From the NCBI GenBank assembly GCA_030602265.1, contig JAUWAB010000007.1:1-64000 (forward strand): a stretch of DNA of 64,000 nucleotides, read 5' to 3'. The position numbers and the translations under genes are program-made. Positions 1-9,900 of the stretch are shown piece by piece (position 1 is the first letter of the stretch; the number at the start of each line of letters is the position of its first letter). The notes beneath the pieces were generated by a model. That model saw only the letters and a program-made list of their open reading frames with translations, did not search any database and was not told where the DNA came from. The DNA is from Prolixibacteraceae bacterium (lineage in GTDB: Bacteria > Bacteroidota > Bacteroidia > Bacteroidales > Prolixibacteraceae).

Positions 1-1116
1 AATGGCACCATAAATATACCAGCTGGACTGAATATCTCCACCCGGATGAGGGTATCCTATAAAAGAAATGCCCTGCCCAACGCTTGTGAGAGTTATTCCC
101 TGGGAGAAGTGGAAGATTATACTCTAAACATCATTTCTATACAACCCAAATCCATATCCGCCAACTTTACTTCCAATGTTCAGGAAACCCAAACCGGAAA
201 TCCTGTTCAATTTACCGATATGAGCTCAGGAAGTCCGACATCCTGGAACTGGATTTTTGAAGGTGGCCATCCAGCGACTTCCAACGAGCAAAATCCGGTT
301 ATCAGATATGAAAAACCAGGAATTTACAATGTCTCCCTCAGAATCTCCAAAGAGGGTGTGGCTGATAGTGAAATTACCAGAAATGGCTATGTCACCATAG
401 TGGATCCTGTAGTATCTGATTACTGCATTCCTACTAGAATAAATTCCATTGATTTTATCAGGAGTATTGCATTCGGCAATTTAACTTATTCTTCGGCAGG
501 TAGCGGATATTCCATCCAAACTTCAGAAACACTTAACCTTACACCCGGCCAGCGCTATTCCGTAAAACTTGAACCGGGCAACACCAACAACCGGTATTTC
601 TGGAGAATCTGGCTAGACATCAACAGCGATGGTGATTTTAACGATCCGGGAGAAACACTCCTTGCAATCGACAACCGGAAAGGAGCGGTTAACACCAACA
701 TCACTATTCCAGCATCTGCCAGCGGATTAACGAGAATGAGAGTAACCATGAGAACGGTTACTGCTCCATCGCCCTGTGATGATGGGTTCTCTGGTGAAGT
801 GGAGGATTATCAGGTATCGTTGAATCCCCAGGTGACCGTCAGGAAAAATGCCTCAGGAACCTTAGAAGAAGGACTATATGTTAATGACCTGAAAATCTAT
901 CCGAATCCCGCGAAGGATAAGATCACTATCCATACCGAACTTGTTTTTCCCGGAGATTCATACACCGTGTACAATGCTGAAGGAATGAGCATATTAAAAG
1001 GCATTATCACGGAAAACCTCTCGACCGTCAATATCGGACACTTGTCGGGCGGGATTTACCTGGTGGTGGTTCAAAACGGTGACCGCCTCATCAGGGAGAA
1101 GATCATAAAATTATAA
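1..1116 (+). CDS. T9SS-exported GEVED/PKD surface protein (5' end outside window)
   Basis: The frame is open from base 1, so the gene starts upstream and only about 371 C-terminal residues are visible. Order seen: the end of one GEVED domain (motif GEVEDYTL near base 105), a PKD-like domain (about 150-400, with FTDMSSGSPTSWNW), a second GEVED domain (about 420-810, with a DINSDGDFNDPGE calcium-loop-like stretch and GEVEDYQV), and a C-terminal type A T9SS sorting domain beginning IYPNPAKDK and ending in a basic REKIIKL tail. Family knowledge: such proteins cross the outer membrane by the Por system and are anchored or released at the surface, often as adhesins or enzymes. The catalytic part, if there is one, lies outside the window. 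A hairpin terminator follows about 35 nt after the stop. Confidence 0.85.
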   Translation, partial: NGTINIPAGLNISTRMRVSYKRNALPNACESYSLGEVEDYTLNIISIQPKSISANFTSNVQETQTGNPVQFTDMSSGSPTSWNWIFEGGHPATSNEQNPVIRYEKPGIYNVSLRISKEGVADSEITRNGYVTIVDPVVSDYCIPTRINSIDFIRSIAFGNLTYSSAGSGYSIQTSETLNLTPGQRYSVKLEPGNTNNRYFWRIWLDINSDGDFNDPGETLLAIDNRKGAVNTNITIPASASGLTRMRVTMRTVTAPSPCDDGFSGEVEDYQVSLNPQVTVRKNASGTLEEGLYVNDLKIYPNPAKDKITIHTELVFPGDSYTVYNAEGMSILKGIITENLSTVNIGHLSGGIYLVVVQNGDRLIREKIIKL

Positions 1117-1150
1117 CTGACCTAATATCCGGATAACAGATTCCGGATAC

Positions 1151-1193
1151 AAAAAAAGAGGCTGTCCCGGATTATGGAGACAGCCTCTTTTTA
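1151..1193. terminator. Bidirectional hairpin terminator, member of a repeated family
   Basis: Perfect stem AGAGGCTGTC / GACAGCCTCT with A-run before and T-run after, so it can serve both this T9SS gene and the convergent metF. The loop and inner arm (CCGGATTATGGA) closely match the hairpin at 46472-46513, which goes beyond what termination alone needs. Confidence 0.8.
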
Positions 1194-1221
1194 TTCGTTT
1201 ACCTAACCGATGAGGTTTCCA

Positions 1222-1234
1222 AAGATTGAATCTT
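1222..1234. repeat. 13-bp palindrome AAGATTGAATCTT, copy 1
   Basis: Odd-centred perfect inverted repeat 46 bp beyond the metF stop codon. An identical copy lies at 2590-2602 on the other side of metF. Function unknown; the symmetric form would suit a dimeric regulator. Confidence 0.4.
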
Positions 1235-1280
1235 CAGGGAGATAAAATCATCTGCAAGGTAGCCGCTTTAGCAGGCATGT

Positions 1281-2234
1281 TCAGAAAACAGCCTTGACGA
1301 TCTCTTTCACGTTATCGGAGATGCCGTAGGTATAGATATGCAGGGAAGGCACACCTGCCTTTACCAGTTCCTTCGACTGGTGAATGGCCCACTCTGTCCC
1401 GACTTTTTTGGCATCGTCGTCATTCTTGCACACGGCCAATTCGCTGACCAGCTCTGAAGGCATGTCAATACTGAAAATTCTGGGCAGGACGGTCAACTGG
1501 TTGCGCAGGGCGATCGGCTTGATACCCGGGATAATGGGAACATGAATACCTGCATCCCTGCATTTTTCCACAAACCGGAAATAGGCCTGATTATCAAAAA
1601 ACATTTGGGTAACAATATAATCTGCACCGGCGTCCACTTTCTGTTTCAGATACTTCAAATCCGTCTCCAGATTTGGGGCTTCCATGTGTTTTTCCGGATA
1701 GCCGGCCACCCCGATGCAGAAATCCATTTTATGGTTATTTTTCAGATCGGGATCAAGATACCGGCCTTCACGCAAGCCGGCGATCTGGCCGACCAGCTCA
1801 TCGGCATGGGAATGACCATCAGGCTCCGGATTAAACACAGACTCCCCTTTCAGTCCGTCACCTCTGAGTGCCAGTACATTTTCAATGCCCAAAAAATCCA
1901 GGTCAATCAGGAGATATTCCGTCTCACTCCGGGTAAATCCTCCGCAAACCAGGTGAGGCACAACCGGTATTCCATAGCGGTATTGAATGGAAGCGGCAAT
2001 AGCGACAGTCCCCGGCCGTTTGCGGGCAACTTTTCGCCGGATGCTGCCGTCGGGCTGCTCTTTATACTCAATTTCATCCCGGTGTGTGGTAATGTTGATA
2101 TATTTGGGGTTATACTCCAGCAAGCTCTCAATGGTCTTGTTGATCCTGGATGCATCCCTGCCTTTCAGCGGCGGTAAAAGCTCGAAAGAGAAAACGGTCT
2201 TATCCGACTGGTTTATGATGTCTATTACCTTCAT
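1281..2234 (-). CDS. metF: 5,10-methylenetetrahydrofolate reductase
   Basis: FAD-dependent reduction of methylene-THF to methyl-THF, the methyl donor for MetH encoded 8.5 kb away. The 317-residue length suits the MetF TIM barrel. Visible signatures: FSFELLPP near residues 15-22 carrying the conserved catalytic Glu, the substrate strand NITTHRDE, LALRGDGL carrying the conserved Asp of the FAD/folate site, YIVTQMFFD, and PIIPGIKPI. ATG start at 2234 with an AT-rich leader. It is a single gene facing the T9SS gene across a shared terminator. A TAnnTTTG-like element (minus strand, 2383-2390) could be its promoter, but no good -33 partner is visible and I saw no SAM riboswitch in the leader. Confidence 0.95.
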   Translation of the reverse strand: MKVIDIINQSDKTVFSFELLPPLKGRDASRINKTIESLLEYNPKYINITTHRDEIEYKEQPDGSIRRKVARKRPGTVAIAASIQYRYGIPVVPHLVCGGFTRSETEYLLIDLDFLGIENVLALRGDGLKGESVFNPEPDGHSHADELVGQIAGLREGRYLDPDLKNNHKMDFCIGVAGYPEKHMEAPNLETDLKYLKQKVDAGADYIVTQMFFDNQAYFRFVEKCRDAGIHVPIIPGIKPIALRNQLTVLPRIFSIDMPSELVSELAVCKNDDDAKKVGTEWAIHQSKELVKAGVPSLHIYTYGISDNVKEIVKAVF

Positions 2235-2729
2235 TATTTCACTATTTCAAATTAAGTTTTTCAACTAATCCCTCTAACCTGTTTCATCAGAGTACTCATT
2301 TTTACAGAACCTGTCTTTCAACATAATGTATACTTCGATGGTCAATCGCTGTTCATCCGGCAAAAAAATCCGGAACGAAAGTCAAAAGTAAAAACTGTCC
2401 GGTTCATCTGATCGGTTAGCTCATCAGAGAAATTGCAAATTACCATTGTTTTAACTTATAAAATACATTAGCATAGAAATAATTGAATCCAATACGAAAA
2501 TTTTATTTCTTTTTTTCGCAAATCATTGTTTATGGAAAGATTTCAAAAAAAGAATCTGATTAAATGCATTTTTCACCACTGAATTATTCAAGATTGAATC
2601 TTTTTTCATAAATTTAAAGATCGGAAATTATCCGGAAAACTTTGAAAAAACAGTTTATATACCAATTTAACGAACCTATGCCACCAAGCGATGTGATTTT
2701 AAGTTATATCTGCCATATATTTCTGCCAC
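2235..2729. other. 495-bp intergenic region between divergent metF and the AraC gene
   Basis: Very AT-rich and without a convincing ORF on either strand (a 21-codon ORF at 2326-2391 has no support). It holds the second copy of the 13-bp palindrome (2590-2602), a weak TCCGG/CCGGA hairpin around 2356-2374, and one TAnnTTTG match on the minus strand (2383-2390). It must carry promoters for both flanking genes. Confidence 0.5.
2590..2602. repeat. 13-bp palindrome AAGATTGAATCTT, copy 2
   Basis: Identical to 1222-1234. It lies 356 bp upstream of metF and 128 bp upstream of the AraC-family gene, so either could be its target if it is an operator. Confidence 0.4.
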
Positions 2730-3809
2730 ATGAATATTACTGTTGATGGTCAGTGGCTTATCAGTAGCATTGCCGCAGCAGTCATTTTGCTGTCCGGATT
2801 GGGAGTAATGTATCTGGAATTACCCTTACAACTGAAACTAAAAGGTCACCACCTGGCAAAACGGATGCTTGCAAGCGCCTGTTTTCTGGTTTCTGCATTC
2901 CTGATTCTCCTGATATCCGGCTTTCACCGTCATGCCAATCCATTCTCCATCCGATTGGCCAGCCTGATTTTAATTTCAATAACAACGTTCTTAATAGCCA
3001 ATTTCATTGTACTGCTCATTAATCCCCATGCCTTAAAGCCTACACACCACAAATGGCAACTGGTATCGGCAGGTACAAGTTTTCTGGTGGCAACGGCAGT
3101 AATCCTGACTGGCAACAGCAAACTTATAAAAACCATTTACCCCGTGTTATTAGGCGGTTATGCCGTTCAGCTATTGCTTTTGACCCTTTTTATCAGAAAT
3201 GAAGTAATCTTTTATACAAATGAGGTAAAACGCGGGAAACTAAATCATCATTTTAATCCCAAATGGATTGAATACATGGTACTTTATGCACTATGTCACG
3301 GATTGATTGCATTGGTTTTTAACTACTTTCGGACTCATAAGGCAGCATCATCCATTTTTATTATTATTTACACGTTATTTTTTCTTGTAGTAAGCCTGAA
3401 TTACATCAGGCAAAGTTCCAGGTTAAACGATCTATTCAATAACAAGGGTTATTCATCGAGAAATGCGGCTGTTAATCTCAGCGAGGCACTTAGCCACTGG
3501 GTCAACAACAAAGGGTACTTAAAGAAGGGCATCACCATCAACGAAGTTGCCACGCAGATTGGCACCAACCGCACCTATCTCTCCAGCCATATCAATATCG
3601 AAAAAAAGAAACATTTCAACAGCTGGATCAACGAGCTCAGAATAGCCGAAGCTAAATGGCTGCTCCTTAACCGGCAAGACCTGACCATAGACCAGGTCGG
3701 GAATAGGGTAGGTTATACAGAGCAAAGCAACTTTACCCATCATTTTACGGAAATTACGGGTTTTCCACCGCAAAAATGGCGTAAAATTCAAATGCCTGAA
3801 AACCCCTGA
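2730..3809 (+). CDS. Membrane-bound AraC-family transcriptional regulator
   Basis: 359 residues. The N-terminal ~230 residues are hydrophobic with about six to seven membrane helices (roughly 10-30, 45-65, 74-97, 108-127, 134-153, 178-200, 207-227). The C-terminal ~100 residues form an AraC double HTH: first helix region ITINEVATQIGTNRTYLS, linker with FNSWINELRIAEAKWLL, and second HTH TIDQVGNRVGYTEQSNFTHHFTEITGFPPQKWR, which is the AraC signature. This membrane-sensor plus AraC architecture is common in Bacteroidota; its ligands are mostly unknown. The giant T9SS gene lies 181 bp downstream on the same strand, so regulation of that gene is plausible but unproven. ATG start, no Shine-Dalgarno. 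Confidence 0.85.
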   Translation: MNITVDGQWLISSIAAAVILLSGLGVMYLELPLQLKLKGHHLAKRMLASACFLVSAFLILLISGFHRHANPFSIRLASLILISITTFLIANFIVLLINPHALKPTHHKWQLVSAGTSFLVATAVILTGNSKLIKTIYPVLLGGYAVQLLLLTLFIRNEVIFYTNEVKRGKLNHHFNPKWIEYMVLYALCHGLIALVFNYFRTHKAASSIFIIIYTLFFLVVSLNYIRQSSRLNDLFNNKGYSSRNAAVNLSEALSHWVNNKGYLKKGITINEVATQIGTNRTYLSSHINIEKKKHFNSWINELRIAEAKWLLLNRQDLTIDQVGNRVGYTEQSNFTHHFTEITGFPPQKWRKIQMPENP

Positions 3810-3990
3810 TCACTGACCTGACAGAACCTCTTTCACCCCACTTTCTGGTTATTTTTCAATCATTTAATCAGTTTTATCAATTCGTACATTGAATTTGTCG
3901 GATTGATAATTAATGGTTAATGGAACTGTATTAACTTGATTAAAAATCATGCGAGTCTAATACAATTATAACCCAATAAACTACCATCCT

Positions 3991-6900
3991 ATGAAAACAA
4001 AAATTACCGCAATCCTCTTATTTGTAATCGCTTTTGTTTGCTTGCCTACTTTTAAAGCCGAGGCTAACACCAGAATTTATCCTGATCTTTTTGTAACGGT
4101 AACTTCCAATTCTGACTGGGCTATTACTGTAAGCTGGGATTATTCTGATAAAAAAAAGGTGGTGAATGAAACATGCTTTTTCGGAATAACCAAACATCAG
4201 GTTGAAATTTTCAGGAATAATTATTTGGAGGAGAATCGAGTTCGTAATGTTGAAAGTGATAAAGAAATCCTGACCGGCAATGTAAAAATCGAGGTTGGCC
4301 CCAACCATTCAAATTCTTACGGATTACGATATACAGTGTACGCGGAAGCGTGCACCCAACACTCCTGGAGTGGTTTCCGGAAAAATGATGACGGTGTATG
4401 GGAACCTTATGCGGCCACAGAGGCTGAATTAGCCGGTTTGGCTGGTCGCTATACCAATTATGTCCCTGTAAAAACTGATCCCATTAAAGATCCCTTAAAT
4501 ACAAAGGCTTCCTACGATCCGTTCATCAATAAGGTGGTTCTAAAATGGGAGAAAGGCACCGATATACCCGATGCGTACCACTATTATCGCATTTATCGCT
4601 CAACAACCAACATTCCCAGCTCTGCCACCTTAATACATTCAACAGCACAAGGTGGCACCCGCACGTGGTCCGATACTAATATCCACCCTAACAATGTGTA
4701 CTTTTACTGGGTATCAACTTGTTATACCAACCTTCATGATGGTGTTGTTAATCATCAGGAGTCTATTCGTACCTCCTTAAAAGCAATGGAGGTAAAAGTT
4801 ACTCCCCTAAATGCCTCGGATGGACTTTATGCTACCAGTGTCAGAGTCGGTTGGGCCGACATGTCATTATATGTTGACGAGATTAGGGTTGAAAGAAGCG
4901 TACCCCGCAGCAGCGAAAAAGAAGAGTTGGCCGTATTGAGCAAAAACGCAACAAGTTACCGGGATAATGATGCCATTCCGGGTTATCTGTACACGTATTA
5001 TATAACCGGAATCAAAGCCGGAAGTACCCTCCCGACGATATCCGACACAGGCTATAAAAAACCCGATGGAATCATATCGGGCTATGTAAAATCATCGCGG
5101 GGCATCGGGGTAATTGGGGTTAAAGTTACCGCCCATTTGCTTGATAGCATTCCTCCAGGGGCTGTTGACAATCCCGGGAATTCTTATGAAGACACCACCA
5201 ATACGGAAGGATACTTTGAAATAAGGGATATTTATTATTTTGATAAGGCTAAGTTCGAAATTGTACCTTCAAAAACGGGTGCAAGTTTCGAGCATATCTT
5301 TACCCCAGAAAAAACCTCACGTGTTCTTGAAATCAATTCAAACAAGAGTTCGGGCATCAACTTTACCGACGAAAGCGTTTTCAATATTGAAGGGAAGGTT
5401 ACCTACAAGGGAGAGGACTGTGGAGTTCCAAATGTGGAAATTAAAATTAACGGGCAGAGATGGGGAGTATTTACCGACGATAAAGGTATATGGAAAACCA
5501 CTCTTCAGGATGAGGGAACTTATTCATTCAAGCCGGTATTTATGCATCACCAGTTCGAGCCTGACAGTGCGATATTTGAAATTGTTAGCGATAAATCAGG
5601 CATAAACTTTGCCAATGCTGAAACCGACAGCATAGTTGTAAAAGTACAGTCGGGCTGCGGTACACCCATTGTTGATTCCGCTAAAATAGAGGTCATATCA
5701 ACACAGGTAAAACCGACAGATAAATCATACTGTTATAGCCAGATCTTTTGGACTGATTCATTGGGATTACTTACCATCAAAGGCCTACCAGCCAGGGAGT
5801 ATAATATTAGATTGACTGCCTTGCAACCGGACAATAATAATATTTTTAAGCAGATCGGTGATAAGCCCATTAAATTGAACCTGACAGTAAGGGACACTCT
5901 TATGGTAATTGATACCATTAAGATTGAAACCATTATTAAACCAGAATCCAAGAAACAACTTGAAAATGGAGAGTGGATTACCATTCCGGCGGTAAAAAAT
6001 GTTGAAACCAGGTACGACACAACACGCACAGCCGTGGTACCTTCAGTAAATTTCACCTATTTCTCGCCCCTTAATATTGCGGTTGACTTTGACGAAGCAT
6101 ATGCCAGAGTAATTGATTGCCCAAATTCTAGTAAGAGTACCATTGTGATGGAGCAGAACGAAAGTTATACATTGAATTTTAAAGTTACGGAAACGGTGGG
6201 TAACTGCCCTGTTCAGGAAGGGGTGCTCCGGATTTTTGATTTTGTAAGCGACAGAGGCACCTCTCCGGTTGAATTACCTGTGAAAAATGGCCAGGTTACC
6301 TATACCATCGATGCCGGCAAACCTGAATTTGCATCAAGTGGAGGAGACTTCGATCATAAAAAACTGTTGTATGTTATGCCAAGGATCGGTTTTGTCGATG
6401 ATTTTCCATCAATCCCATACTGGATAATGGTTACGGGAGTCAAATCAGAAACTTCCACCTTTGTTACCAATTCACCCGATATACCCATGCTAATTTTACA
6501 CGATCCACCTGGAGACCAAAGTTATGCTTATGTCAAAAAGGGTTTTACTTATTCAAACTTCACAACCACCGAAGTATTGACAGGAGGTGAGGCTGGTGTT
6601 TATGCTGATTTAACATTTGGCGGAGCAAAGGAACATTTTAAGGCTGGTGGAGTTATTAAACTTACTGCCACTGGAGGAAAAGATAATTTCAACAGAAGTG
6701 GAATTATGACTACGATAACCTTTGATGAAACATTCTCAACTTCTAGTCTGGAGGATTTCACAGGCCATGATGGAGATGTATATATCGGTGCTTCCTTCAA
6801 TCAGGAATTTGCATTTGGGAAAAGGCTTAAATTCGACACTTTAACATGCAAACCAAGTATCGATAGTATTCTATATTTTGACAATACTGGCTTTAACACA

Positions 6901-9900
6901 ACATTTATTTATACAGAACATCATATAAAAAATACGCTGATTCCAAATTTTAGGAGAATTTATAATACCCTGATAGGTGATAGAGAAATCAGTAAATTAA
7001 CTAAAGATGAAAACATTCAGGCATTGGGACTTAAGCTACAGATATCCAATTGGGAAAAGATTTTGTCTAATAATGATTACAACAGAGGGAAAAAGGCAGT
7101 TCTAGATAAGAATATTTCATTCAGTGCCGGAGCTGATTATAGTAGTGAATTTGCTTCAGATTCCACTGTTTCAAACTCTTATGAATTTAATGTAATGGTG
7201 AATATTGAATTGGCTATTGGTGCAAAAATTGAAAATGACTTAGGTTTTTGGGCTGAAACTGATTTTGGCGCTGTAGCCAAATTTAGGTATTCTAATAATG
7301 TGAATACTGGCAGAGATTCAACTTTTCGAAGGACAGTAGGGTATGTACTATCTGATGGTGATATTGGCGATTACTTTAGTGTGGACATAAAGAACGATGT
7401 TGCTTATGGTGTGCCCGCATTTGATCTGAAACTGGGTACAACCAGTTGCCCATGGGAACCTAAGTCACAAAAACGAGACCTTGCAGCCATTAAAGTTTAC
7501 CCACCCGAAATTAACAATGTTCCTATTGGAGGGCAAGCCATGTTTTATGCCCAACTGACCAACCTGAGCGAAAGTGGTGAAACCCGCAGCTATATGGTGG
7601 GTGTTCACCCCACAAGCAACCCTGATGGGGCTTTGATACGACTGGGAGGGCACATTATCAATAACAGTCCGGCAACATTTACCATTGAACCTAACCAGAC
7701 TGTGACTATAGCCCTGTCGGTTGAAAAAGGCCCACTTGCTTCAAACTACGAAAACATTGGTTTGTATATAGAGCCTACTTGCGATCTTTCATCACTCACC
7801 TTTAACGAAGGGGGTGACTATACAACTTTCAGTGTTAATTTCCAAAGTCAATGTTCTAATGTTACCCTGCATCTTCCTGAAAACAACTGGCTCGTGAATA
7901 AAAACAGTAACGATATTTTGCATGTGGCATTTACGGGATATGATCTGAATAATAAATTTCTTGAAAGTATTACCCTTCAAACCAGAAAAGAGGGCGAAGG
8001 CTGGAAAGATGCAATTACGGTAAAAAGAGAGCTGATCACTGATAAATTCTATGACCTGGCCTTCGATGTTTCAAATCTCAGCAATGGCAATTATTCAATT
8101 CGGGCAGCTGCCTGGTGCGGTGTAAATGGCGGATACACCTATTCATCAGAACAAAGTGGAAAGATCGACCGTACCTCCATGGCCCCGTTCGGAACACCTT
8201 CACCTTCCGACGGATTCCTGCGTCACGGCCAGGAAATCAGTGTTACCTTCGATAAGGACATCGACTGCGGATCACTCAACCTGGCTACCATAAAACTCCT
8301 TAAACCCGACTCGACCGAAATTCCGGTTACAGCCCAGTGTTATGGCAATATGCTAATTATTAAACCTGTGGCCGACCTGTTTATGCAGCCTGAACTAGAG
8401 GGAGTGCTGCTGAATGCACTGGTTTCGGGAGTCAGAGACCAATCGGGTAACGTACAGGAATATCCCACCCGGTGGTCGTTCCTGGTGAATGTGAGCCCGG
8501 TAAGCTGGAACCCCAAAGAGGTTAATCATGTGGCCGAACAAACTGAAAAGGTGGTGATAGAGGGTATCCTGAACAATACAGCCACCATCAGCAAAGCCTT
8601 TACCATTACCGAATGGCCATGGTGGGTAACTCCATCGGTAACTTCGGCCTCCGTCTTGCGCGACAATACCTTCTCTGTTTACTTTAATGCAACCGAAGGT
8701 TTGAAGCCGGGACATTACGAAGGCGAGGTAATTGCGATGGTTGACAATATTGCGGAAGTACTGGTAATTACTCTCGATTTGTATGCCACTGACATCAACT
8801 GGAAGGTAAATTCTTCCGACTTTGAATACAGTATGGGCATAACTGCCCAATTCAGCACCGATCAGAATGACCTCAATCTTTCGGATTGTACACGCGACAA
8901 GATAGCTGCATTTGTAAACGGTCAACTGCGGGGAATCGGCAAAATCACCTACATACCTGAATTTGACAAGTATGCCGCCTTTATAAATGTTTATGGCATT
9001 AAACCCGGGGACAATGGCAGTTTACTTGAAAGCGAAGCTCATGTGGCTGATCTCAGCGTGCAGGACATCACCATAACCGACAATGGTGTATCATCGGGAG
9101 CCTCACGGTTTAAAAAGAACAACTGGATTGAGTTTGACATTTATGCAACCAAATCCGGCACTTTTAAAACCGAACTGCGTCTGGCCGCAACGACTGCAGG
9201 CAAAACCCTGCAACTTATCGTCGATGGAGCCCTGCAGGCCACACACACCGTACCCGTGACCGGCAGCCTGGCCACTTATACCACCCTGGTCTCACAATTG
9301 AATATAAGCAAAGGCCTGCACAAGTTCCGGATATACTCTGTTGATGCGGAGTTTGACCTCAACTGGATTAATTTCCCTGAGTATCATGTGCGCAATGCAT
9401 CATCCTCCGAAATCATAAAATTCAGGATGTGGGATGGATTAAACGGTATTGAATATGCAGCCGTTGAAGAACTTACTTTCTTCAGTGACGGCCAGGTCGG
9501 AAACGCTATAAATCCCTTCCTGCTCCATCCGGCAGGCGGCATACAAGATATGCACCTGAGTAAAGGCTGGACCTGGATCTCAGTAAATAAGGAAACCGAT
9601 AACATGGGAGTGAACAGGGTATTTGAAAGCATTACCGATCCAACTTCAACCAACGACATTACCCTGAAGTCGCAAACAGCCTTCGCCCAATACTCTTCAG
9701 GAACCGGGTGGCAGGGTACGCTTACTGCCATTGATCTGCAACTTGGCTATATGATTTACCTGAACAACCATCCCGATACGCTGATAATGGTTGGCGAGAA
9801 TCCGGACAAAAAACCATTTACTCTGAAAACCAAGTGGAACTGGATTGGTTTTCCAAGCCCGGAAATCGGCGGGGTTAACGATGTACTGGAGTCTCTTCAG

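Noticed and set aside
1542..2177. 211-codon ORF antisense to metF
   Set aside because: Shadow of metF; no domain and opposite to a strongly conserved gene.
2235..2450. Possible SAM riboswitch in the metF leader
   Set aside because: None of the conserved SAM-I core words are visible on the minus strand.
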